A stretch of DNA of 64,000 nt from Heliocidaris erythrogramma (GCA_025617745.1 CM046855.1:14911880-14975879); one strand, 5' to 3'; positions 34,431-48,500 are shown, counted from the first letter of the stretch. Notes: generated by a model not told the origin, from the letters alone. A program made the numbers and translations.

Positions 34431-35958
34431 CCTATCTTTAAAGAAATAAAGAGGCGCTGTGTTACTTTTGTTTTTGAATAGTGTAAAGGCATATATAACA
34501 TTATCTGAGCAGCAGCAAACCAATTTGATTGGCCTGTCCAGGACTCTCCTTGTGGGGACTGCTGGCTTGCCCAGGTGTAAACAATTATTTCTTGATACCT
34601 GAAGTGGCTATTGTTTGCAATTGCATAATATATACAACAACAAAACAGCCGGGAAATCATTGCTGGAGGAAATTTTGCCAAACAATTATGTTGGATCAAA
34701 GGAAAGATCGCTACATGCTTTTTCGACTTGGAAATCGAACTCGAAATCGAATTTGTCGCATAACTATAGGGGAGACTTTCCACCTGTGATCATAATTGAT
34801 AATTGATTCATGATTCAGTGTTTGAAATCGAATTATATCTGACATGATTAAATAGTGCCATTCGTGGCATTTAAAGACCCTTTAGGAATAAAATTCCCGC
34901 GTTAGAGCGTCTTGCTATATTCTAAAGAGGTTTAACTCTTTATTTGGCAGTTAATTTGAATGGAAGTAGGAAAAAGATATGACTAAGAGTTTGAGAAAAA
35001 AATCGGACTGTAAATAAGAATGAATTTTGAAAGATCATACAATGATACGAGGAATCTCCCATTAGCAATTCAGCCTTCTCGTCAAGGAGAGAACTCTTCT
35101 ATTTGCTGTGTACAATATTCATAATCCTCCGTTATCCCTTTTACGCTATTTATTATAGAACAGACGCATGGTGTAATGAGTTAACAAAATTTCCTGTGGA
35201 GAGGGGGGTGGGGGGTTCCCTGTTCACAACAGCCAAGCAGACTTTCATAACACTGAGAATGGGAGTATTTGTATAGTAGCTTCCTGTCTCACGGTCTCAC
35301 AATGACCAAACTGCTAATTTGAGATTCACTGTCATTACAGTAATCTTTACTTTCAAGACATTACATTCGACAATCTTATCCTATATTTTTTCTTAATCTA
35401 TCAATTACACCAGGTGATATTCATTCGCATTTCTTTTATTAGTTCTTTATTTATTTTAAACGCTTTTTCTTCTTGTCATAAGTAGTTTCTCACATTAAGT
35501 AGTATTAGGCCCTTTGCTTCTGGATAATTCAATTATATTCAATAAAAGATAATCAACATAAATAATCAGGGAAATAGTGAAAATTAAATAAGAGGTTATT
35601 GAATGAAAACGATATACGTCTTGTGTTCGTTATCTGTCTGTTGTTTGTGTCATTGCTCGGGGTTTTTTTTCCAAACAGTATGTCAACTTGAGAAACAAAG
35701 AAAAATAATGAAAGGAGAAGGAAGAATAAGAGACGGAATCGTATGGTTACCAAGGTAACAAAAAGATATGACGAAACAATATACGAGTACGTAGAAATAC
35801 GGCTTGACTAATTGGGAATATAGGGAGAAAGAAAAGTCAGTATGCACAGTGCTTTCCATAAAAATATGAAACCCTATAACACAGGGTTACTTTGACCACA
35901 CTATGTGCTCTTTGACAATAATTATCTATTTCCCATAGAATAGAAGTATTATGCTTTG

Positions 35959-36508
35959 AAAGAGAAAGTCCACCCTGATATCAAGTTAGTTTTAAAAGAA
36001 GCAGAAAAGTACAAGAAAAAGATTAATGGAAGTTTGAGCAAAGTCTTATGAGAAATTAGAAAGTTATGAATTTTTGAAGTTGTTATCAATCAAACACAAA
36101 TTGGCAACTCCGTGACGTATCTTGCGCACAGAACTTTTAAAGGCGTCTTTAAGAGTTCTGTGATCTTGCGAGCTCCTTTCCAACTGCCTTGTACTTAAAA
36201 ATTCATGCACACCGTTGATATAGTCATTGCATTATGTTGTACAAAAAACATGTATGAAACAAATCCTTTCCATCGTCAACAACTATAAGAAAATGAAAAT
36301 TTATAAAATTTTATGTACTGAACAAATGGGAAAGGAGCTTACAAGATACGTCACGGAGGTGCCAATTTGTGTTTGATTGATTACAACTTTCAAAAAGTCA
36401 TAACTTTCTTATTTCTCATTGGATTTTGCTCAAACTTTCACTAATTTGTTTCTCTATTTTCTCTGCTTTTATTAATATCAACTAAATACCAGTGTGGACT
36501 TCCCCTTT
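35959..36508. mobile_element. 550-bp foldback MITE with about 190-bp arms
   Basis: The left arm (aaagagaaagtccaccctga..., tttgagcaaagtc, aacacaaattggcaactccg, tgacgtatcttgc) returns inverted at 36340-36508 (aagatacgtcacggagg, gccaatttgtgtttgatt, ttttgctcaaac, gtgtggacttccccttt). Confidence 0.8.
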
Positions 36509-36663
36509 AAATGATACCTTGATGGCATCCATCCGCATAAGCTTTACCGAGCAGCAGAAAACATTAGGATCAGATGCGAACATTACCCAAATATAACATG
36601 ACTTTTAAAACCTTATGAGTAAACTTTTTTCATCTTTTTCCTTTAATAATGAGGGCAAGGATA

Positions 36664-37665
36664 ATGCCCTCATCATAAAACTAGATATCTGCATTGCCGC
36701 GCGATGTGAATGCATCCCCTGGCACTGGCAGCGATTTTGCCTCTAGTGGCCCGCGCATTTCCGTTTTACACCGTTGCCTAGGCATTTTCGCGAAAAAATC
36801 CAAGAAGTGCGCTGGTGAAAGAGTCTAAGTCGTCAGCGCCCCCAGTGAGGTCTAGCATGCACAGCATCTGCACAGACAGCAAAGATATGCATTACAGTAA
36901 CTGTACAGTAGCTACACTTCATCTTGTGCGCAAACGAGCTAAAAGAAATATATAAGGAACGATAAAAGCAAAAAAATATATAAGAGAGACAAGGGGGATG
37001 AAAGGAAAAGCAAAACAGAAGGAAGCGTGAAAGGGCCGTCTTCTTTGTTTTTTTTTTCTTTCATGCTGATGAGGCTTCCTCTTCTCTAATTGGCGCACAA
37101 AGAGTTACAGCTAGATACGCAGTTATAGTTATAGTTATAGTTGTAGCAAATATAACTATATTTCTTCAAATCAATTATTATTATTCTTATTATTCTTATC
37201 TTCTCGATATTAGTAAAACACCTAAATTTTCTTTTAAATGTATGATCCTGGGCTATAATTATTATACGTATATTCCTCGTCCCCCACCCCTTCTGTTTAA
37301 TTCCCTCGCTTTCTGGTAACACTGTTTCAGCTTAGCTGCCTTTCAGCTACATTTTAAAATTCTTTTACCTTGCAATGCAACATGAATTAACTCTAATGTT
37401 ATTCTTTATCGCCATATAGACAATCCGAGACAGTAGACCAGTGCAGTAGACCCTATAGTACACGTACACATACACCCGATCGCCGCAAACATGCAGAGTA
37501 GGAGTACGTGTGTACATTCGATTTCATACTTCGCGCGTGCAGAGCAAGCTCGAGCTCATAGCGCATGAAGCGAGCTGAAACCTAGACTTTGAAACCAGCA
37601 CGTTCGAAGCGATTAATCGTAAAAATGCCTAGGCAACGGTGTAAAACGGAAACGCGTGGCCCGGA
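36664..37665. repeat. Inverted blocks around 'ttgcctaggcat'
   Basis: ccgttttacaccgttgcctaggcat at about 36760-36785 is inverted at about 37627-37655 (atgcctaggcaacggtgtaa aacgg). The left block starts aaaactagatatctgcattg, like the 5' border of the element at 31137. It may be the two ends of another tandem-repeat element, but the boundaries are unclear. Confidence 0.4.
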
Positions 37666-37689
37666 CTATTGTCAAACACTGGGCCGGAG

Positions 37690-38460
37690 CAGCATCACCA
37701 AAACAACATGTGTGTATGCATCTCTAACTTGCAGAAAATTTGAAAGAAATCTGTCAAGAAATGTGACCTTCAGAACGCACACAAGATATCAACTAAAACA
37801 TGACCTTTGACCCTATAAAAGACGGAACACTGAGGGCAGCATCATCACAAACTGTAGAGGTCTAGAGTAAATTATGATGGACCTCCATACAAAAATCTGA
37901 AAGAAATCAGTCGAAAAATGTGACCGACAGAGTGCATGCAAGACCATCGACCTCTACAAGACAGCAACCAAAATATACGTTTGACACTTTGACCCTATAA
38001 AAGACGGAACACTAGGGCAGCATCTCCAAAAACAATAGGCGTGTATATTTTACCAAGATTCACCTCCATAGGAAATATGAAAAAAAATCCGTCAAGAAAT
38101 TCAGCTGTTAGAACACGTACAAAAATGTGACCAAAACATCCCTATAAAAGACTGAACAGGGGGGGGCAGCATCACCCAAAACCATAGGGATCTATTATAG
38201 GATCTCTATGCCATAAACTATGTGTGTAGATTTGATCTGTACAAAATTTTAAAAAAGAAATCCATCAAAAAATGTGGCATGCAGAGCGAAAACACATTTC
38301 CACCAAAATATGACCTTTGACCCTATAAAAGACGGAACGCCAGGGGCAGCATCACCAAAACGATAGGCGTGTAGATTCACCAAGATACACCTCCATACAA
38401 AATTCGAAAGAAATCTGCCAGGAAATACAGTTGTTAGAGCGCACACAAAGTATCTCCGGG
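37690..38460. repeat. Tandem repeat array, units about 150-180 bp
   Basis: The block ccctataaaagac(g/t)gaac...gggcagcatcaccaaaac begins near 37812, 37990, 38142 and 38322, with gaaagaaatc(c/t)gtcaagaaat between. About four to five diverged units; non-coding. Followed by a short (gtatccggcagtatcc) repeat near 38455-38505. Confidence 0.7.
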
Positions 38461-38881
38461 AGTATCTCCGGGAGTATCCAGCAGTATCCGGCAGTATCCA
38501 GGCTGCGGGATACGATAAAAGATGGTCAATGTATTGTCCATGTTGGGGGTTAAGAAAGTGTATGTTTTGTATAGAAATAGTATACCTGCAATCGAAATGA
38601 AAAGCAATTTTTTTGCATTTTTCTTAACTAAAGTTTCTTTAAAGAACAAATCGGACAGAAAGGTATTATTTTTCATAAAAGTGAAGTTAGTGGCATTTCC
38701 ATTGTCATCTAAAATTAATGAAAATACAAGGCAAAAAGGGCACATATTAAAGGCAGAAAAAAAAGATTATGGTAATTTCTCACCTCAGGAGGGGCGCCGT
38801 TTCCATCACACGAAGGGCACTTTTTCATTTTTTATATTTGTTGGTTTTGGAAATTTTTGGGGGAAATTGGTATTGGCCTCA

Positions 38882-39690
38882 GGTGCGTCGATAGAGGGGG
38901 TTGGGGTGTCACACCCCACTCAATATTGCTGTCGGCAATTGCACCACCTCCGTCAGTATAAAAAGGAGGGGGGAAAGGGAGAGGGAAGAGGAAAGGGAAA
39001 AGGAAAAGGAGAAAAGAAAATGAAGAAAATGAAGAAAAAAGAAAAGGGAGAGGAAAGGAAAACAAAATAGAAAGAAAAGAATGAAGGGAAAAGGGAAGGA
39101 AAGAAAAAGAAGTGAAAACTACAAATCTTTTTGCTCGCTCGCTTCGCTCGCTGGCAAAAACACTGGAAAGTTCAAACGTTGACTACTGAATTATTTAACT
39201 CTCCTAGGCTTAATACAGGAGCCACCCGGTTTCCGTGGTCTATTGGTTAATGTTCGGGCAAAAGCCGTCCCCCTTCAGAAATAGGCTGCAACCCCCCAGA
39301 TATTCGGGCAATCACTACCACTTTCGGGCAGCGAAGTGAGGTGCCAGAATATCCACATATTTGGGCAGCGAGATTCCCAGATATAACTATATATGTAACT
39401 TCTGTATGTAACTTCTGTAAATTTTTTCTACGAAACGAGTAAAAAAATTGCTCGCTCGCAAACATTTAGAAATTGAAAAGCTGATATTCGGGCAAAAGGC
39501 GTCAGCCCCCTCCTTGCTAAAATGGGCCTGTATGATCAAGATCTCTACATCTGTGATTTTCTTTTATTATTATTTGCGGTGGGATTAAGGTGCAGCATTT
39601 TTGTCGGCAAATTTGAGTGTCACACCCTAAAAATTTGTCACCCCCCCCCCCCCATTCAAAATGTTCTAGCGACGCCCCTGATTGGCCCGT
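38882..39690. repeat. Composite repeat with gtgtcacacccc and poly(C) segments
   Basis: Starts ggtgcgtcgatagagggggttgg and ends agcgacgcccctg (inverse of the start). It has a purine-rich stretch (38965-39110) and attcgggca repeats inside. Probably an element with a second one nested in it. Confidence 0.4.
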
Positions 39691-39858
39691 GTTTAAAAGT
39701 AATTTCTTATTGAATGCATGCCATAACACAAGGGAATTTCAAGTACCATATTTCTTAAAGCTGGTATTTCCCTTTAGTCATTTACGCATGTGATTCGAAC
39801 GTCTTCACGGTTTTACCATGCAAATCCGGCATAACTAAGTTGTTAAATGTCATTTTCA

Positions 39859-40805
39859 ACAAGAGCCCCAAGGGGCACGACGCTCACCTGAGGTGGATCA
39901 ATTCACATCTGGTGCATGTTCTCTCTAGCACCACCAACTTTCATTCTTCATCTATAGAGGTATCTCTATACACAATACCAAGTCTGAGCTTCCTACCAAG
40001 TTCGGTTAAATTCCAATCATGGGTTTTGGAGAAGAAGCTGAAAATGTAAAAAGTTTATGGATGGCGGACAACTTGCCCCACCCCCCCCCCAGTATGTTAC
40101 CCCCACAGACCCCCTATAGGGCCACCCAGAAAAAAAAATCATGAACAACTTTCATTTTTCGTCTATAGAGGTATCTCCATACACAATACCAAGTCTGAGC
40201 TATTCCTGGTTCTGGAGAAGATGTTTGAAATTTACATAGCTTTTACACTTGGGGGCCCTCCCCCTGGGCCCCCCTGGGGGCCACATGTACCATTTTAGCA
40301 ACTTTGGGTCCCCTACCCCTAAGGATGATTCCTACCAAGTTTGGTTGAATTCCGATTATGTGTTTTGGAGAAGATCAGAATGTACATTTTGCCTGGCAAC
40401 GCCCCCCTCCAGTATGTTACCCCCACAGGGCCCCTATAGGGCCAATCAGAGAAATTTCATGAACAACATTCATTCTTCATCTAGAGAGGTATCTCCATAC
40501 ACAATACCAAGTCTGAGCTATGCCTGGTTCTGGAGAAGAAGATGTTTGAAATTTACATAGCTTTCACATTTGGGGGCCCTCCCCCTGGGCCCCCCTGGGG
40601 GCCACATGTACCATTTTAGCAACTTTGGGTCCCCTACCCCTAAGGATGATTCCTACCAAGTTTGGTTGAATTCCGATCATGGGTTTTGGAGAAGAAGATG
40701 AAAATGTAAAATGTTAACGGACGACGGACGACGCACGACGCACGACGGACGACGGACAAATTTCCATCGCAATAGCTCACTCGAGCCTTAAGCTCAGGTG
40801 AGCTA
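39859..40805 (+). mobile_element. Pearl-type tandem-repeat element (AGCTCACCTGAG family), second copy
   Basis: Same family as 22033-23324 but in the opposite orientation: caagagccccaaggggcacg...gctcacctgag at the left, about 330-bp repeats, gacggacgacgg tract (about 40720-40755) and the hairpin agctcactcgagcc...ctcaggtgagct at the right. Confidence 0.82.
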
Positions 40806-40954
40806 AAAATGCTGCTGCTCGGTAAAGCATGTGCGGATGGATGCCATCGAGTATCACTTAAAACATAATACATGTACTTTATTCATTGAGGGAATATAGT
40901 GCATCATTTCACAAGTCATAACCAAACTAGCTGCCTATACAATATGTACTTCAA

Positions 40955-41015
40955 TATGTCAATTCAATTTCAATTCAATTTCAATTTTTTCAATTCAATT
41001 TATTTTCATTTCCAC
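40955..41015. repeat. (AATTC)n-like simple repeat, probable LINE tail
   Basis: caattcaatttcaattcaat repeats resemble the inverse of the ttgaattgaattg tail at 61035-61050. Probably the 3' tail of a minus-strand retroposon whose body is no longer recognisable. Confidence 0.35.
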
Positions 41016-42268
41016 AGATAAACAAAATTTCACATATGTAGAACATTATTCAGTAAGTTAGTATACATATATCAACATAATAATTTCACTCATTTTGTTT
41101 CCATAATCAAATAAATAATTGTATGGAGTTAACAAATCTGCAGAGAAAATGGAGGGATCCACTAAAAAGCCGAAGCTTGTAAAATGAGGATCCCTCGAAA
41201 CACATTAAAGTAAGATAGTAAATCATATGATTATGTATCATATGATATGTACTCTCTCCCCCTTTACTTTGAACAGAAAAGTACATTGAACTTGCATGTT
41301 TTGCTATGCCTTTTTTCGTCAGTTATAATCACAGTTATAAAGTGCTTAGTTGCATGGAAGTATAAAAATATTCTACATTGTATTCATATCAGGGCACTTT
41401 TCAACCTCGTTGGATACGGTCACGACCTGTCTCGAGATTGATTCCCCCCCCCCCCCCCCATTTTGCCATATTTCAGAAGTATACTTGAGAAACTTTTTAG
41501 TGGAGACTAAATGTAAATACAGAATATAATATTAGTATCAATTTGGGAATTTGATTCTGTACCACAGACTGATGTTAACGCCCGGGCTTAAACTGTTAAG
41601 ATGGCGGCCTATTCGGATAAGGCTGGGTTCAAGCCCCCCCCCCCCCCCCCCCCCCCCCGTAGACACTATCGGTGACAAGCCAGTGTTAATCAAATAAATG
41701 TTTCAAGTGTATCACTCGTACCACGAAGGGTAACAGGATCAGAGGGATTCAGAAAGTTGGAGGTCTGTGGCGTCTATATTAACTGTCAATTGTCATCTCA
41801 AGACGCACGTATAAATCTGATCACAGAAGGATTGAATGTACGGAACTAACATCGCGGTTTATGATACTATCCCATTTCATAATGAAGGAATGGATTATTG
41901 TTTCCGGCTCTTGATAAAGGGCATTCCCCTCTCCGATTTGTGAAGAGTTTGAGAGAAAGAAGTATAATTATAAAGTTATCTAGAAAACCTCATATTAATA
42001 GCTTCGTGTAGATGGGCAGTTGACAGGATTTCCTAACGGGAGAGTTATTTACTTCAGAAACCATCACAACCCCTCCCCCGTTTCATGATTTTCGGCCTCT
42101 TCAGAGGTAGAATCTTTCATTTTGGGCAAACTTCTACGAATACAAGCAAGATGATTTGCTCAAATAGTTTGAACGTAGGTCACCATCGTTCCAGATGCAC
42201 CAACCCTGTTGTATGCCGTCGTTGCAAACATTGCATTAAATCATTAAACAAGCCATTAGCGATATTGT

Positions 42269-42739
42269 GTCTCGCCCACTTGCGATAACTAGAAATATCG
42301 CGATCTCTGTTGCCATGCAACAGAAATGTATCCATTGTGAAATATCTGTCATAGAATGTAACATCTCATAAAATTTGAGAATGGCTATTTGACTTTTTCA
42401 CCAAAAATATGAAGGTCCCCCAAGTGCATAGGCCTAAATCTGCATGAGTTATGCTTGCATAAATCTACATTATTAATGTTTGGAAAGTGACGGTTCCAAA
42501 AGTTATTTGTCATAAGAGAGTCTTGCAGGTAAACTTTAACGTTTGACCTGAAATGACCTTTGACTTTACCATGTGACCTCTGATGACAGCATAACATGCA
42601 GGTCCCCTTAGTGCATCTACAACCGAAGTTTGGTTGAAAAGTGAGTGACAGTTGAAAATCTGTCATAATATTTGTGACGGACGACGGACTGACGCCATTT
42701 GGATCCCTTAGTCTCGCCTTCACCTCCGGTGGGCGAGAC
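42269..42739 (+). mobile_element. Short pearl-type element (GTCTCGCCCAC family)
   Basis: Starts GTCTCGCCCAC and ends in a hairpin gtctcgccttcacctccggt then gggcgagac, preceded by gacggacgacggactgacg. The interior (tgacctttgactttaccatg...) is a single unit. Same architecture as the TATGCCTCCG family but different sequence. Confidence 0.72.
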
Positions 42740-45033
42740 AAAAATGGGTTTTCTGGAGATAATAATTAAGGGTTTTCAGGCGAGCAGAAAAGCTGAATTG
42801 AGATTCTTCATTTTGAAGATAAAAAGAAATACATACATATATAATATAATAATGGTAGATAATCAACATGGTTTTATAATACAAGGTAGTAATAAAGAAT
42901 GTCACTGGTTCAAATATTTGAATTTTATAAGTTTGGTAACTTCATCTTTAGAGAGAGAGAGCGAGGAAAAAAACACATGTAAAGAAGAAATTCTATACAT
43001 TTTAAAATTAGAAGTAAAGGAATAATAGAAAAGTAATAATTTTATCATCAAGAAATGAAATTAAATTCACACATATATACAGTTAACAACATAATTATTC
43101 ATACCCCTTGTAATTTTGAAGTCTTTGGTGTTTTCTTAAGGATGAAAGGTGGACTAGTGGAATTTGGGCATTGGTGGAATAATTTTAATTGTCAGCTGTA
43201 GGTGAACAAAGATTGTGGTTTCACCTCATTTTTCATTTCCTGGCATTTTAGAAGTATTCATATACACTGGTCCAGGCATGGCACTGAGGCAGGGTTTTTG
43301 GAAAATGCACGTTTCAGACATTCCCAGGATTCTGTACATGTTCTGTACAACTATTCAATGATGTATGAATAGTTGTGGACTAGCAATCTTTCGTAACAAA
43401 AAGTGAATAAAATACCCATGAAACATCAATTTTATAAATTGTCTTGTTTTATCATTCTTAAAATTGTGTGTCGCATGCTCAAGTAGCATAAACCAATTTT
43501 CACGAAACTAAATATAAAAAAAAGATTCAAAACTTGGTGTGTGAATAATTTTGATAGTAAATACACATGAAATAAACGAAATGTATGCATAACATCATCA
43601 AAAATACCGAAATAAACAATCATTCCCTATGTAATTATGTATTGTGCCGGTAATGACAAAATCGTAGCTAAACTGTGTTAATTATGTTTATTATTATTAT
43701 GTTGCACAAACACACAATTGCACATTGCAATTACAAACCATTGAAGGTGACGGCACAAACGTAAATTTAAAAAAAATCAGAAATGGTCATGGATGGATAT
43801 CATATCGAATATTTAAAGGTCTTTATAATTATGTTACTATTATATAATATTATTGCTTTTTTTATTGAAATATTTCGCACTAAAATATTTTATATATATT
43901 TTAGCAGCACTTGTAAATTTTCTTCCAAACATAGTTAGTGCCATGGAGTAGGCCCTATAATATCATATTTTCTAGTTAACATACGACATTAGTTGGTTAC
44001 TAAATTATATTCAAATTATGTCGCGTTTTTGAGTTCCAAATCAATGAATAAACCTGTAATTGGTATTCGGTATTGCGATATCAAACGCACGTCCAGCGCA
44101 ATCCTCAGATAAGCGTACATATATTGTCGATAATCTTCTGTAACAAGCAGAGCTAGCCAACACTATTATTAGTAAAAATAAACTGAAATAAAAAAGAAAT
44201 ATTATAAACATATATAGACAAGCAGTTCTGCTGCACAATAAAGATAATTTTGGATCTAGATTATGGACAAAGAAATTAGATACACATATGAATTACAATA
44301 GCCATTGAATGCAAATATTGAAAAATATTCCAATTGAAGATAATCAGAATTAAAGGTTTAAATTGCATTTTTAACTTTCATATTTACCATACAATAAATA
44401 TAAATCTTAGACCGGTCAATAAGAACTAAACTAAAGAAATTATATTATATAATCATTGTGATGAACAGTAGACACACTTAAAAGAAAAACGATTATAATC
44501 CTGCGTTCAGTATTACCATAATCATGTTGTTTCAAAAATAGAATCACTCTAGATTTGCATCTTGACAGTATTTTTGGCACCAAATATTCTTTTGTTTTCG
44601 AGATGCCACAAAACAAAAAACAAAAGCCCCAAAACCAAACGATTCTAAACGCAGGTTAGTAAATCTTATAACTTGGCATACATAATTTGTCTTCTCAGCA
44701 AATCTTTCTTTATGTCAGCAACACTAAGCGAACCTGCATGTAAACAACAAGAAACAGATATAAAGAAACTTGATAAGGAAAATAAAGTTGAAGAGTTATT
44801 ATGTTCATACCTTCTTTTGCAAAAGCATGGCATATTATTATTTCATTTTATCCCACAGAGATAACCAGATAAACATCAACCCCTCTCAAATAATATAGCT
44901 GAAGAAGGAGGTGAGTGTAACTAATAATCACTCGCATTGATTATTTCAATAAATGAGTGATTAATTGATTGAATACTGATGTATGTCGAAGGAATCCTGA
45001 GAAAGTAAGTATATTATAAATTACAACTGGACG

Positions 45034-45266
45034 TATAGTCTATTTCTGGACGTTTGTAATTATTTTGTCCGTAAAACCCTGTGTGCGTGCACCCAGCGGA
45101 GAACCAGGTGGAAGAGAGAGACGGTGCGAGGTCCTCTGATTCACTGTTCTGGCGAGTGAATCAGAGGACTTCGCACTGTCTCTCTTCCACCTTGTTCTAT
45201 ACGCTGGGTGCACGCACACATGGTTTTACGGACAAGATAATTACAAACGTCCAGAACTAGACTATA
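45034..45266. repeat. 233-bp near-perfect palindrome (foldback MITE)
   Basis: Left arm tatagtctatttctggacgt...cgtgcacccagcg...gaagagagagacggtgcgag; the right arm is the inverse with few differences. Arms are about 110 bp around a centre near 45150. Ends TATAGTCTA. No target duplication could be settled. Confidence 0.85.
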
Positions 45267-45495
45267 GTAGACCTACGGCTTCAAGGTATAAGCAGAAACT
45301 GTTTTAAGAGTTCAACACTTTGAACCGGTTCAATGACCTTAAAATGTGTAAAAATTCCGCACATATTTTGTGCATACTTTGTGATCTTTAGAATATCGAA
45401 TCTCATTCTTCCAAGTCTCTTCTGAAGTCGGACCGTGCATTTCGGAGTAGGCAACGAACTACTCGAACCAGTACTGGCAAACTCTGTACTCTTAC

Positions 45496-45565
45496 CTGTC
45501 AATGCCATGGCTACACTGAACTCAATTTTCAGGATTTCTAGCATTTTACAGACTCCGGCTGTGCC
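45496..45565 (-). CDS. HAO gene exon 7: ...[15 protein letters not shown]
   Basis: The acceptor is attccag|ggc and the donor gacag|gtaaga (phase 1). Codes for [20 protein letters not shown] then ALT. The family's next residues are usually 'GC..V..I', in a further exon. Reading through the donor stays open for about 68 more codons but gives no family-like sequence. Confidence 0.8.
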
Positions 45566-48500
45566 CTGGAATGATATGGATATAATAATTTTTTATAAGA
45601 ATTAACTCTTCATTTAGCAGGAAAGGAATGAAAAGGTAAATATGAAATATCAAATTATATATATAGGGCGTTGCGACTTGATTTTTCATGGGGGAAGTTC
45701 GGGGCGCTGAAAATGCGGGAAATATTGAGGTCTTCAGAATTCGAATTTGCAAATACAGAATTTCCCGCTAAATAGTGAGAGTGGATGTCATATCGTCCGG
45801 ATCACCATCTTCAGAGAGGCCCTTGTTTATCAATAATAATAAAAAAGTTAATGACAATTAAATAAGGATATCTTGAGACTATAATAGATACAACGTGAGA
45901 CATAACGTCAGATGAGAAGATGTCAGCTACTCGTGACTTACGCATGTGTGATTATAGGACAACTGTCCCGGACGTACAATACTCGTGGGACAATATACAA
46001 ATGAAAATTAGTCTCCGGACATGCGGACAACTTCCCCTTCTTTTTAATTTGTTTATTTTTCCTTTTTCCTTTTGAGATAAAGTTGTTCTAGGACTTATGG
46101 TATTTTCTAAAAGAAAGGTGTTTTCCTTGTCCTTAGGCTGAAGTCAAGGGGGCAATTTTACTGGTGGGGATTGTCACGGGAGGGGGTGTAATTGTCAAAA
46201 GGATAGTCTGCAAGGTAAATAGGTTTTTAAAAAATGGCGTCGAAATAACACTCACATCATAGTTAAGAGCCCAGAGAGCTGGACGACCAATGAAGACTGC
46301 TCGTGCTCCTAGTGCTAGAGCTTTGAGGACATCCGTTCCTGATCGAACTCCACCATCAAAGAAGACTTCAACACCAGACCCTCGTACTGCATCAGCCACC
46401 TCCTCTAGAACGTCGATCTGAATGTCAGAGTATGGGACAAGACAACGGGAAATTCGTTGTAACGGTGATCAAAATTGTATTCGCCACATTATTGAAGCCG
46501 AAGGCACCGGGATTATATAATCGGCCTGTAATTTTTCAAGTTTCTTATCACAAATTAAGACAGTATGTATAACAGGTTAAAAAAAAATACCACACGACAG
46601 TCTGCTAATCACAACCGTACAGTAACTAATGACCGGTATGAGAATAAATTATGGAAGTATTTGAAAAAGTAAATGCTATTCAGGTAATATGTTTTAATTT
46701 CAAAGTGAAATCCAATGAAACTCACTTTATTCAACCTTATGATCCTAATCACGTTCAGTATCTTTGCCGATTCTTGTCTCTTCTTGTAACTTTATGGAAT
46801 ATTATCCAACCCTTCCGAGGAAAAAACAAACAAAAAAGGTTCAAGCAAAATTATTATCGTTTAGTAAAAGAAAATCGATTTTTGTGATCTTACCGATGCC
46901 GGGACACCATCTAACTGTCTTCCGCCATGATTAGATACCAATATACCTGCTACTCCACGAGATACGGCCTCTCGAGCATCAGCAGCTTGAAAAGAGTAGA
47001 AGAAAAGGTCGAAGTTGGACGTTACTGTCTCATTAACGGGGGCGCCGTTAGAACATTAACAAACAAACAAAAAAGGTGGGGGGGGGGTCAGAAGTGTTGG
47101 ACAAACTTGCCGACAAGCTCACCGAAATATTTGCAATAAGGAACAAAAAAAAAGCCCCTACATTTTCACTGAAGAGATTTATCTGTTCCTCTAATTGGTG
47201 ATTTAACAATGAGAAACTTTTTTTTGTTTTCATAATCATAACAAATTTACTAGTTTTGATATACACATGTATATTCTTTCTCTTGCTGTGCTGCAAAGCT
47301 TTTTTCAGACCATCGACTACTTATTGTGAACAAAAAATATATTTTGGTGACAAGGTGCACTTAAATTTCCAGCTACGGGTTAATAAAACCTAACAAGAAG
47401 GCCAATAAAGTTCTTAATATGCTGGCATTTTTGCCGAGGAAGGCTGAAAATTTACAAACTTGTTGACAAAAAGAGATTTTAAAGATCACATTGCAAGACA
47501 ATTCCATCAAAATAAATATTGGCTTAAAGGAGAATTAACCCCTGAGTACAAATTTACTTGTATTGAAAGGTGTAATATATTCCTACTTATTGGCCTAAAT
47601 CATTTTCTAATAAGATATCAGAAAAGGGTATAAATAAAGATATTCCAACACCCGGTATCGTCTCCTACTCATTTACATGGGGGCTGCCATTTTCTTGCTG
47701 ATTTGGATTTGTACATGAACCATTGAGAAATGTTCCGGTCAGGAAGATATTTTGCATCCAAGACCTAAATTGATTTTCTTCATTACCTAAAATCCCATAT
47801 GTGACGAAAAATATAAAGTGGGTGTTTACATGATTTATAAAAATTAAATCTTTATAATGATACTTTTAAATTGTCTGGTTTTGCTTAACAAAAATCTATT
47901 TTCTTGGGTTTGCCAAACAGAGCAGAACATAATATATGCAGCATGCATTCTGACTTTTCAAGTCCCATTATCCGAAAGCAGGTGAATGCATAGTTTGCCG
48001 CTATAGATGCTCAGGGAAGAAGCATCCATAAAATTTGAATTAATTTGCTCCGTCCATTGCGTCACAGTATCTAGAAAATAGATTTATATTAAGCGAATAT
48101 CGATTTTCAACAGAAATATATAAGGAAATCTTCAGTTTAAAAATAAATTGACATATCTATTCTATATTTTTAATCTCAAATGGGTTTTTAATTTTGAAAA
48201 AGGCAATTGGGCATTTGGATTAAGAAAATCTTCTTGTACACATAAAAAAAATGGCAGCCCCCATGTATTGCTAGCAGACGATACATATTGCTAGCAGATG
48301 ATAAATTTTGCTCAGAAAATCTTGATTCGTATCGATCTCGTATATTTTGACGCGAAGCCGTATAGTCTAACAAGTAGGAATAAATAACACCTTTTGAACA
48401 CTATCGTCTTTATTGTTTGAGGTTAATTCTCCTTTAATACTTATTATTGCATAGATGGCATAAATTATACAAGGTTATCCAAATTCAACGCTTGGAAACA

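Larger units (their letters stand above)
34166..45495. other. Intergenic region between the convergent genes
   Basis: No host coding exon was recognised. It holds the 3' flank of the astacin gene, several repeats and foldbacks listed separately, an ATC/ATT microsatellite background and AT-rich unique DNA (for example 34800-35940 and 43000-45000, where I see nothing). The last HAO exon should lie in its right part but was not found. Confidence 0.6.

Noticed and set aside
37690..38460. Possible CRISPR-like array
   Set aside because: Units are long, diverged and contiguous without distinct spacers, in a eukaryotic setting; it is an ordinary tandem repeat.
44011..44060. Candidate last HAO exon (minus strand, acceptor near 44057, short frame to TAA)
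   Set aside because: Phase fits, but the 13-residue product shows no family motif or peroxisomal signal.
45281..45496. Read-through of HAO exon 7 as the true C-terminus
   Set aside because: The added residues do not resemble the family and a strong gtaaga donor precedes them at the place where the family has an intron; left as a less likely alternative.
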